DNA of 7,870 bases from contig JBQCCP010000172.1 of the NCBI GenBank assembly GCA_051962095.1, forward strand, positions 1-7,870, read 5' to 3'. The position numbers were made by a program, and so were the translations under genes. The notes beneath the pieces were generated by a model. It saw nothing but the letters and a program-made list of their open reading frames with translations. It was not told where the DNA came from and did no database searches. Of this stretch, positions 1 through 5,574 are shown in pieces. How positions within the stretch are numbered: position 1 is the first letter of the stretch; each line of letters opens with the position of its first letter. The stretch is from 66-474 sp051962095. Lineage in GTDB: Bacteria; Pseudomonadota; Gammaproteobacteria; Xanthomonadales; Rhodanobacteraceae.

Positions 1-782
1 GGGCCGAACGCGAACGGCACCGACCGGTCCTGCCCGCGCGCGCGCAACAGGATCATGCCGATGATGGCGCCCGACAGCGCGGCGATGATGATCACCGGCA
101 ACAACGCGGCCCAGCCCATCCACGCGCCGGCGGCGGCGAACAGCTTGAAATCGCCATAGCCCATGCCTTCCTTGCCGGTCGCGAGCTTGAACAGCCAGTA
201 CACCGACCACAGCGCGAGATAACCGATGGCCGCGCCGATCACGGCCTCGCGCGTGCCGGCGAACACCGGCACCAGCGATATCAGCAAGCCCAGCCACAGC
301 AGGGGCAGGGTCAGCGAATCGGGCAGAAGCTGGGTGCGGAAATCGATGCCGCCCGCAGCGATCAGCATCCACGTGAACACCAGTCCGGCGGCGGCTTGCC
401 AGGTGGCGCCGAAATGCCACACGACGATCGCGCTGACGCCGCCGCACAGCAGTTCCACCAGCGGGTATTGTTTGGAGATCGGCGCCTTGCAGTAGCGGCA
501 GCGTCCGCGCAGCGCGAGCCACGACAGCAGCGGAATGTTGTCCCACGCCGCCAGGGGATGCTTGCAGTGCGGGCAGTGCGAGCCTTGGCGAACGAGGTCC
601 GGCGGCGCGGCCTCTTCGTCCGCGGCCAGTTCCAGCATGTCGCGCGCGTCGCGCTTCCAGAACCATTCCATCCGCGCCGGCAGGCGCAGGATCACCACAT
701 TCAGGAAACTGCCGACGATCAGGCCGAGTACGCCGGCCGCGGCGATCCAGAAAGCGGGAGGGAGGGCAAGCGGCGATGTCAT
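1..782 (-). CDS. pilD: Type IV prepilin peptidase / N-methyltransferase PilD (C-terminus cut by window edge)
   Basis: PilD is an inner-membrane aspartyl protease that removes the short leader of type IV prepilins and then N-methylates the new first residue. About 260 residues are visible; the reading frame runs off the left edge at ...PFAFGP, so roughly 30 residues of a usual ~290 are missing. An N-terminal membrane segment (about 11-33) carries GSFLNVV. The cytoplasmic zinc loop has two CxxC pairs, C70/C73 (CPHC) and C95/C98 (CRYC). The catalytic aspartates lie in GIDFRTQLLPD (D147) and GMGYGDFK (D211), followed by further hydrophobic helices. Spacing of all these sites follows Pseudomonas PilD closely. 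The ATG at 782-780 is preceded by GGAAGG (complement of 792-797) at about 9 nt, which supports this start. It is the last pil gene visible in the row and is separated from pilC by a repeat-bearing gap. Confidence 0.96.
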   Translation of the reverse strand, partial: MTSPLALPPAFWIAAAGVLGLIVGSFLNVVILRLPARMEWFWKRDARDMLELAADEEAAPPDLVRQGSHCPHCKHPLAAWDNIPLLSWLALRGRCRYCKAPISKQYPLVELLCGGVSAIVVWHFGATWQAAAGLVFTWMLIAAGGIDFRTQLLPDSLTLPLLWLGLLISLVPVFAGTREAVIGAAIGYLALWSVYWLFKLATGKEGMGYGDFKLFAAAGAWMGWAALLPVIIIAALSGAIIGMILLRARGQDRSVPFAFG

Positions 783-852
783 GGCGTTGCGCCTTCCGGC
801 GCTCCTGCCATGGTTTTGCAGGGACGGCGGCAGCCGCGATTGGCGTCCGGCA

Positions 853-871
853 TCAGAACGTGCCGGCCAGC
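853..871. repeat. 19-bp direct duplication of the pilC 3' end
   Basis: Positions 853-871 are identical over 19 bp to 986-1004, which hold the last six codons and the stop of pilC (LAGTF-stop on the minus strand, plus one base). The copies are in the same orientation, 133 bp apart, and the palindrome pair at 877-957 lies between them. The match stops abruptly on both sides. It could be a leftover of a tandem duplication, or a footprint of an insertion at the end of pilC. The repeat is seen directly; its origin is inferred. Confidence 0.9.
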
Positions 872-876
872 GTCGC

Positions 877-957
877 AGGTTGGGCTGAGCGGCTCTTCGC
901 GAAGCCCAACAAGGTTTCGCGTCAACGCGTTGGGCTTCATTGCATTCAGCCCAACCT
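877..957. repeat. Inverted pair of REP-like palindromes (GTTGGGCT family) between pilC and pilD
   Basis: Two short palindromic units lie head to head. The left unit (877-910) has GTTGGGCT at 879-886 pairing with AGCCCAAC at 903-910. The right unit (929-957) is the same kind of element inverted: GTTGGGCTTC at 929-938 is the complement of 901-910, and TCAGCCCAACCT at 946-957 is the complement of 877-888. Motifs of the form GTAGGTTGGGCTGA...AAGCCCAAC are common dispersed intergenic repeats in proteobacteria. In the pil transcript the pair could fold as two hairpins or one long stem. There is no following U-run on the minus strand, so a simple intrinsic terminator is not supported. Confidence 0.8.
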
Positions 958-985
958 ACCCGCTGCGCACAATCCGTTCCTCACC

Positions 986-2254
986 TCAGAACGTGCCGGC
1001 CAGCTTGAAGATCGGCAGGTACAGCGCGATCACCATGCCGCCCACCAGCACGCCGATGATCACCATGATCAGGGGTTCCAGCAGCGTCGACAGGGTGTCG
1101 ACCGCGTTGCTGACTTCTTCCTCGTAGAACTCGGCCACCTTGAACAGCATCTTGTCCAGCGCGCCGGATTCCTCGCCGATCGACACCATCTGGGTGACCA
1201 TGTTCGGGAACAAGTTGGTCTGATTCATCGCGAGATGCAGTTGGTGGCCCACCGCGACATCGTCGCGCATCTTGCGGATAGCCTGCCCATACACCACGCT
1301 GCCGGTTGCGCCCGAAACGGAATCCAGCGCCTCGACCAGCGGCACGCCGGCGTGGAAGGTGACGCCCAGCGTCCGCGCGAAACGCGCGATCGCCGACTGG
1401 CGCAGGATGTTGCCGATCACCGGGATCTTCAGCGACATACGGTCCACGGCATGCGCCATCTTCTCCGAGCGTTTGTAGGCCATGACGGTTCCGACGATCG
1501 CGATGATCAGCACCGCGAGGAACGGCAGCCAGTAGTGCTGCATGAATTCCGACATCGACACGACCATCTGGGTGAACGCCGGCAGCGCCACGCCCGCGCT
1601 CGCGAAAACGTTCTGGAACACCGGCACCACGAAGATCAGCAGCACCAGCATCACCAGGAACGCCACCACCATCACCATCGCCGGGTAGAAGAGTGCCTTC
1701 TTGATCTTGCCCTTGATGCTCTCGATGCGTTCCTTGTAGGTGGCGACCGTGTCCAGCACGGTGTCCAGCACCCCCGCCGATTCGCCCGCGCGCACCAGGT
1801 TGCGGTACAGCTCGTCGAACTGCACCGGATATTTCGCCATCGCCTCGTGCAGCGCCGAACCGCCCTCGATGTTCTGCTTGACGTCGGTCAGCATGTTCTT
1901 GAAGCGCACGTTGCGCTGGCCGCCGGCGATGATGTCGAACGCCTGCACCATCGGCACGCCCGACGCCATCATCGTGGCGATCTGGCGGCTGAAGATCGCG
2001 ACGTCGCGCGGCTTCACGCGCGAACCGGCGGCGCCGAACAGCGGCTTGGGCTTTTCCTTGACCGCCTGCGGATTCATGCCCTGGCGGCGCAACTCGGCCT
2101 TGACCAGGCTCGCGTTGCGGGACTGCATCTCGCCCTTCATCTTGACGCCGCGCTTGTCCAGCGCGGTCCATTCGTACACGGTCAGTTGCTTGACCGCGGC
2201 GCGGGCCGCGCCGACGTTGACGGCGGGTTTGGTTGCGACGGTGGCGGTGGGCAT
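986..2254 (-). CDS. pilC: Type IV pilus inner-membrane platform protein PilC
   Basis: PilC (GspF family) is the polytopic membrane protein on which the PilB and PilT motors act during pilus extension and retraction. The 422-residue product has the family's usual length (about 400-420) and layout: a soluble N-terminal part with VYEWTALDKRG (26-36); a first T2SF domain (about 85-210) containing AGESAGVLD (156-164) and ending in a strong membrane segment (about 188-211); a second membrane segment (about 240-258); and a second T2SF domain (about 288-413) with the matching motif GEESGALD (360-367) and a final membrane helix (about 393-415). The protein ends PIFKLAGTF. The ATG at 2254-2252 is preceded by a GGGGAAA ribosome-binding sequence, which fixes the start. 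The gene follows pilB after 237 bp of repeat-bearing DNA and precedes pilD in the same direction. The codons for its last residues are duplicated downstream at 853-871. Confidence 0.97.
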   Translation of the reverse strand: MPTATVATKPAVNVGAARAAVKQLTVYEWTALDKRGVKMKGEMQSRNASLVKAELRRQGMNPQAVKEKPKPLFGAAGSRVKPRDVAIFSRQIATMMASGVPMVQAFDIIAGGQRNVRFKNMLTDVKQNIEGGSALHEAMAKYPVQFDELYRNLVRAGESAGVLDTVLDTVATYKERIESIKGKIKKALFYPAMVMVVAFLVMLVLLIFVVPVFQNVFASAGVALPAFTQMVVSMSEFMQHYWLPFLAVLIIAIVGTVMAYKRSEKMAHAVDRMSLKIPVIGNILRQSAIARFARTLGVTFHAGVPLVEALDSVSGATGSVVYGQAIRKMRDDVAVGHQLHLAMNQTNLFPNMVTQMVSIGEESGALDKMLFKVAEFYEEEVSNAVDTLSTLLEPLIMVIIGVLVGGMVIALYLPIFKLAGTF

Positions 2255-2281
2255 GAGATTTCCCCGAAGCTCGACTCTGTA

Positions 2282-2301
2282 CCCTCTCCATTTGAAGAGG
2301 G
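2282..2301 (-). promoter_or_regulatory. Small stem-loop in the pilC leader
   Basis: On the minus strand (pil RNA) an 8-bp stem CCCTCTTC / GGAGAGGG closes an AAAT loop. One pair is G-U in this RNA but would be a C-A mismatch in an RNA read from the plus strand, so the fold is better in the pil transcript. It lies 27 nt upstream of the pilC start codon. No U-run follows, so it is not a standard terminator. It may be a degenerate copy of the CCCTCTCC...GGAGAGGG type of dispersed repeat. Any role in pilC translation or RNA stability is speculative. Confidence 0.4.
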
Positions 2302-2346
2302 GGCTGTGATACCAACCCTGCCTCGATCGACAGGATGCATTTTTCT

Positions 2347-2399
2347 CGTCATTCCGGGGCCATCGCCGGTTTCATCGGCGATGGAACCCGGAATCCAGC
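2347..2399 (+). repeat. REP-like palindrome R1 (pilB-pilC gap)
   Basis: The left border CGTCATTCCGGGGCC (2347-2361) and right border GGAACCCGGAATCCAGC (2383-2399) pair through ATTCCGGG/CCCGGAAT. They enclose a perfect 8-bp hairpin CATCGCCG (2361-2368) / CGGCGATG (2376-2383). Conserved borders with a variable inner stem are typical of REP-like intergenic elements. It forms an inverted pair with the element at 2422-2472. Confidence 0.85.
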
Positions 2400-2421
2400 C
2401 TTTGTCCCACTTGGCAGGAGA

Positions 2422-2472
2422 GCTGGATTCCGGGTTCCGTCCGCGATAGAGCTGCGGACGGCCCCGGGATGA
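2422..2472 (-). repeat. REP-like palindrome R2, inverted partner of R1
   Basis: GCTGGATTCCGGGTTCC (2422-2438) is a perfect 17-nt reverse complement of the right border of R1 (2383-2399), and GGCCCCGGGATGA (2460-2472) matches the R1 left border with one change. The inner stem CCGTCCGC (2437-2444) / GCGGACGG (2454-2461) is also perfect but has a different sequence from the R1 stem. R1 and R2 are 22 bp apart. The element begins only 19 bp downstream of the pilB stop codon, so in the transcript it could stabilise pilB RNA or limit read-through into pilC. Confidence 0.85.
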
Positions 2473-2491
2473 GGAAGCGTTGTGAGGCTGG

Positions 2492-4228
2492 TCAATCCTT
2501 GGTGACGCGGTTGATCTCGGCGAGACTGGTGACGCCCTGCTTCACTTTCATCAGCGCCGATTGCCGGAGGTTGCGCACGCCTGCGCGCCGCGCGGCTTCG
2601 GCGATCTGCATGGCATTGCCGCCTTCCAGAATGGCCTTGCCGATTTCGTCGGACATCGGCATTACCTCGTAGATGCCGACGCGCCCCTTGTAGCCTTCGT
2701 TGCAGCCCGAGCAGCCGACCGCATCGTACAGCTTCAGCCCGCGGTCGATCTCTTCCTTGGTGAAGCCTTCGGCCAGCAACGCCGCCTCGGGCAGTTCGAT
2801 CGGCTTCTTGCAATCGTGCAGGCGCCGCGCCAGGCGCTGCGCGATCACCAATGAAACGGACGACGTGAGGTTGTAGGGCGCAATGCCCATGTTCATCAGG
2901 CGCGTGATGGTTTGCGAAGCATCGTTGGTATGCAGCGTGGACAGCACCATGTGGCCGGTCTGCGCGGCCTTGACCGCGATCTCCGCGGTTTCCAGGTCGC
3001 GGATTTCGCCCACCATGATCACGTCCGGGTCTTGGCGCAGGAACGATCGCAGTGCGGCCGCGAAGGTCATGCCACGCTTCTCGCTCTGCTGCACCTGGTT
3101 GATGCCGTCGACGCGGATTTCCACCGGGTCTTCCACCGTCGAGATGTTGCGCCCCACCGTGTTCAGGATATTGAGCGCGGTGTACAACGATACGGTTTTG
3201 CCCGAACCCGTCGGCCCCGTCACCAACACCATCCCATAGGGCTTGTGGATGGCTTCGAGGAACAATTCCTTCTGGTCGTCCTCGTAGCCGAGCTTTTCAA
3301 CGCCGAGCTTGGCTGCCGCGGCATCCAGGATGCGCAGCACGATCTTCTCGCCGCCGATGGTCGGCAGGGTCGAGACGCGGAAGTCGAACGACTTGGTCTT
3401 GGACAGGTTCAACTTCATGCGTCCGTCCTGCGGCACGCGGCGCTCGGCGATGTCGAGGCGCGACATCACCTTGAGGCGCGACGCGATGCGTGGCGCGAGT
3501 TTCAAAGGCGGTGACGACACCGCGCGCAGCACGCCGTCCATGCGCAGGCGCACGCGGTACTTGGTTTCGTAGGGTTCGAAGTGGATGTCGGACGCGCCGC
3601 GCTTGATCGCGTCCAGCAGGATCTTGTTGACGTACTTCACTACCGGCGCATCGTCGGTGGAATTGGAGTCCACCATCGCGCTTTCAGCGCTGGCGCCGTC
3701 ATCCTCCCCAATGGACAGACCTTCGAGGCCTTCATCGGCCTCGCCATCGCCGCCAATGCTGATGCTTTGCGCGTTCTGGGCCTGCTCGATGCCGCGCTTC
3801 AGTTGCTCGGCCTCGATCAGGATCGGTTCCACCGAACAATTGGTGTGGAAGCGGATGTCTTCCAGCACGCGCGGATTGGCCGGATCCTTCACCCCCACGA
3901 ACAGCCGGCTGCCGCGCTTCAGCAGCGGCAGCACGGTGTGCTTCTCGATCAGGTCCTCGGACAGCTCGCCGATCGGCAACTGGGTCACGTCGATCGCGGA
4001 GGTGTCCAGCATCGGGACGCCGAACTCGGCCGAAAGCGCCTGCGCCATGCGCAGCCCGTCCACCATGCCGTTCTCGACGAGATAACTCGCCACCGGCAAT
4101 TTCTGCCTGGCGGCATCCTCCACCGCCTGGCGTGCGTCGGCTTCGGTCAGCACGCCTTCCAGCGCGAGCCGACGCGGGATGCCCGTCAGGCCGGGCAGAC
4201 TGGGTGCCGGGTTCAACTGTGTTGCCAT
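2492..4228 (-). CDS. pilB: Type IV pilus assembly ATPase PilB
   Basis: PilB is the cytoplasmic hexameric motor that drives pilus extension through PilC. The 578-residue product has the expected family length. The N-terminal domain includes RRLALEGVLTEADARQ (19-34), resembling the MshEN-type motifs of some c-di-GMP-binding ATPases. An acidic linker (about 159-193) leads to the ATPase core: Walker A GPTGSGKT (338-345), Asp box STVEDPVE (363-370), Walker B VIMVGEIRD (403-411) and His box HMVLSTLHTNDA (426-437). The zinc-binding region shows C473 and C506/C509 (CSGC) with H471 near the place of the usual first cysteine. The C-terminus TSLAEINRVTKD is typical. In Xanthomonas, PilB activity is tied to c-di-GMP through PilZ and FimX; whether this applies here is inference. 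The ATG at 4228-4226 has only a weak upstream GGA. The gene is first in the visible pil row and divergent from the glycosyltransferase gene. Confidence 0.97.
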   Translation of the reverse strand: MATQLNPAPSLPGLTGIPRRLALEGVLTEADARQAVEDAARQKLPVASYLVENGMVDGLRMAQALSAEFGVPMLDTSAIDVTQLPIGELSEDLIEKHTVLPLLKRGSRLFVGVKDPANPRVLEDIRFHTNCSVEPILIEAEQLKRGIEQAQNAQSISIGGDGEADEGLEGLSIGEDDGASAESAMVDSNSTDDAPVVKYVNKILLDAIKRGASDIHFEPYETKYRVRLRMDGVLRAVSSPPLKLAPRIASRLKVMSRLDIAERRVPQDGRMKLNLSKTKSFDFRVSTLPTIGGEKIVLRILDAAAAKLGVEKLGYEDDQKELFLEAIHKPYGMVLVTGPTGSGKTVSLYTALNILNTVGRNISTVEDPVEIRVDGINQVQQSEKRGMTFAAALRSFLRQDPDVIMVGEIRDLETAEIAVKAAQTGHMVLSTLHTNDASQTITRLMNMGIAPYNLTSSVSLVIAQRLARRLHDCKKPIELPEAALLAEGFTKEEIDRGLKLYDAVGCSGCNEGYKGRVGIYEVMPMSDEIGKAILEGGNAMQIAEAARRAGVRNLRQSALMKVKQGVTSLAEINRVTKD

Positions 4229-4383
4229 GAAGGTGGTCCAAACCCCCGAATCGCAAAACGAATGTAGCGGAAAAGCCCGCGCTTGGGCAGGCCGCGGCGA
4301 GAACCGCGTCCCAAATCACGGAAGCTGGATGCTGGATTCATGCCAACACCGTCCCGGCTTGGCGGCAGGAGGCAGAGGGCCTT

Positions 4384-4432
4384 GTCATTTCGGGGCCGCT
4401 CATGCGCAGCGGGAGCGGAATCCGGGAATCGG
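4384..4432 (+). repeat. REP-like palindrome R3 (upstream of pilB)
   Basis: The left border GTCATTTCGGGGCC resembles that of R1. The inner stem is CCGCTC (4396-4401) / GAGCGG (4413-4418), and the right part reads AATCCGGGAATCGG. Its right border ends in GAATCGG rather than the GAATCCAGC seen in R1 and R2, so it looks like a different subtype. It forms an inverted pair with R4 through GAATCGGTT (4426-4434) / AACCGATTC (4460-4468). Confidence 0.7.
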
Positions 4433-4459
4433 TTTGGCAAGACCCGGCAGGTACTCCCC

Positions 4460-4498
4460 AACCGATTCCGGATCGCGCTGCGCGCCTCCGGAATGACG
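4460..4498 (-). repeat. REP-like palindrome R4, inverted partner of R3
   Basis: Read on the minus strand it begins GTCATTCCGGAGGC and ends GATCCGGAATCGGTT. TTCCGGA (4466-4472) pairs with TCCGGAA (4487-4493), with further G/C pairing inside. Together with R3 it makes an inverted pair built like R1/R2, but with the GAATCGG end. Confidence 0.7.
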
Positions 4499-4584
4499 AC
4501 CAAAGCTGGGAACGACCAATCCGGACCGAATCCCCCAATGGTTGTTCGAGGCGCAGCCGCAATTGCGGGCCAGCCCACACCTCT

Positions 4585-4622
4585 CGTTATTCCGGGGCGA
4601 CCCGCAGGGTCGAACCCGGGAT
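4585..4622 (+). repeat. Single REP-like palindrome R5 upstream of the glycosyltransferase gene
   Basis: CGTTATTCCGGGG starts the element and CGAACCCGGGAT ends it. The inner stem CGACCC (4598-4603) / GGGTCG (4607-4612) closes a three-base GCA loop. No inverted partner is visible. It ends about 80 bp before the proposed TTG start of the glycosyltransferase, so it may lie in or just upstream of that gene's promoter. Confidence 0.7.
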
Positions 4623-4690
4623 CGGCCATCAACGATCAGCAAGTACTCGACCACCTCGGGGCGCCCGGCACGCTAAGATGCCCGCCAGCC

Positions 4691-4696
4691 GGAGGA
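4691..4696 (+). promoter_or_regulatory. Ribosome-binding site deciding the TTG start of the family 2 glycosyltransferase
   Basis: GGAGGA lies 5 nt before the TTG at 4702. It would fall inside the coding sequence if the upstream ATG at 4678 were used, so it favours the rarer TTG start. Confidence 0.6.
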
Positions 4697-4701
4697 ACCC
4701 T

Positions 4702-5550
4702 TTGATCAGCATCATCCTGCCTGCCAGGAACGAAGCCGCTGCGCTCGCCGAACTGCTGCCCGCGCTGCGCGCGGCGCAACCCGAAGCGGAAATCATCGTG
4801 TCGGACGATGGTTCCACCGACCGGACCGCGGAACTGTGCGCCGGGCATGGGGTCGTGCGCGTGGGCACGCCTTACTCGATGGGCAACGGCGCCGCGATCA
4901 AACGCGGCGCGCGCGCGGCGCGCGGCGACGTTGTGGTGTTCATGGATGCCGACGGCCAGCACGACCCGGCCGACATCCCGCGCCTGCTGGAGAAACTCGA
5001 CGAAGGCTTCGACATGGTGGTCGGTGCACGCGGCTGGGGCGACCAAGCCGGCGTCGGCCGCGGCGTCGCCAACACTTTTTACAACTGGCTGGCATCCAAG
5101 ATGACCGGCCACCGCGTCGCGGACCTGACCTCGGGCTTTCGCGCAGCGCGTGCCGACAAGTTCCGCGAATTCATCCACCTCTTGCCCAACGGCTTCAGTT
5201 ATCCGACCACGTCCACGATGGCGTTCTTCCGCAGCGCCTATCCCGTTGCCTACGTGCCGATCCGCGCCGCCGAGCGCGTCGGCAAGAGCCACATCCGGCC
5301 GTTGCGCGACGGCGTGCGCTTCCTGCTGATCATCTTCAAGATCGCCACGCTGTATGCACCGCTGAAGCTGTTCGCGCCGATCGCGGTGAGCTTCTTCGTG
5401 CTGGGCTGGGCGTATTGGGCCTTCACCTTCATCGAGTTCCATCGTCTCAGCTTGATCAGCGTGGCACTGTGGAGTGCGTCCGTGATCGTGTTCCTGATCG
5501 GCTTGATCTCCGAGCAGATCACGTCGCTCACCTATCGCCGCGATGCATAG
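4702..5550 (+). CDS. Family 2 glycosyltransferase, polyprenyl-phosphate sugar synthase (DPMS/GtrB)-like
   Basis: This 282-residue protein has a GT-A fold of the type that moves a sugar from a nucleotide donor to an acceptor, in close relatives often a polyprenyl phosphate at the inner membrane. It opens with ISIILPARNE, then DDGSTD (35-40) for nucleotide binding, the metal-binding DxD in MDADGQHD (D82/D84), and TSGFRA (143-148), common in DPM-synthase-like enzymes. Two hydrophobic segments near the C-terminus (about 219-242 and 250-270) should anchor it in the membrane. I chose TTG at 4702 because a strong GGAGGA (4691-4696) lies just upstream and because family proteins typically begin at this point. 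An in-frame ATG at 4678 would add eight residues but has no clear ribosome-binding site. The next gene follows at once, suggesting an operon. The sugar cannot be read from the sequence. Confidence 0.9.
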   Translation: MISIILPARNEAAALAELLPALRAAQPEAEIIVSDDGSTDRTAELCAGHGVVRVGTPYSMGNGAAIKRGARAARGDVVVFMDADGQHDPADIPRLLEKLDEGFDMVVGARGWGDQAGVGRGVANTFYNWLASKMTGHRVADLTSGFRAARADKFREFIHLLPNGFSYPTTSTMAFFRSAYPVAYVPIRAAERVGKSHIRPLRDGVRFLLIIFKIATLYAPLKLFAPIAVSFFVLGWAYWAFTFIEFHRLSLISVALWSASVIVFLIGLISEQITSLTYRRDA

Positions 5551-5574
5551 GTGTGCGATGTGACCAAGCACAAA

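Larger units (their letters stand above)
4229..4701. other. Gene-free divergent intergenic region rich in palindromes
   Basis: About 470 bp lies between the divergent pilB and glycosyltransferase starts. I see no credible gene: frames here are short or are N-terminal run-ons without family features. It holds three REP-like elements (4384-4432, 4460-4498 and 4585-4622), a small tandem GCTGGAT/GCTGGAT (4324-4330 and 4331-4337) that looks like a broken repeat end, and a 12-bp palindrome CCGCAATTGCGG (4557-4568). Promoters for both directions should lie here, but no convincing -10/-35 or sigma-54 motif stands out. No pilin gene is present, although pilA is often next to pilB in other bacteria. 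Confidence 0.7.

Noticed and set aside
779..811. Ten-codon minus-strand frame whose stop overlaps the pilD start (ATGA), a possible leader peptide
   Set aside because: It has no ribosome-binding sequence, and such short frames are common by chance.
776..2449. 557-codon open frame on the plus strand, with a histidine-rich stretch
   Set aside because: It runs antisense to pilC. The histidine-rich run is the complement of the valine/methionine-rich membrane segment of PilC, so it is a shadow of GC-rich coding DNA.
4229..4330. Sigma-54 or sigma-70 promoter for pilB on the minus strand
   Set aside because: A TGGGAC...TTCTC stretch and a TACATT hexamer were considered, but both match the consensus poorly and lack a proper partner element.
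4557..4568. Perfect 12-bp palindrome CCGCAATTGCGG as a regulator operator
   Set aside because: A palindrome of this length is expected about twice by chance in a window of this size, and no regulator gene is nearby.
4674..4679. TAAGAT as a -10 box for the glycosyltransferase gene
   Set aside because: Only four of six bases fit, and no acceptable -35 hexamer lies at 16-18 bp.
4261..4700. CRISPR array from repeated GC-rich motifs
   Set aside because: The repeats differ in orientation, length and spacing and are internally palindromic, as in REP elements, with no regular spacers.
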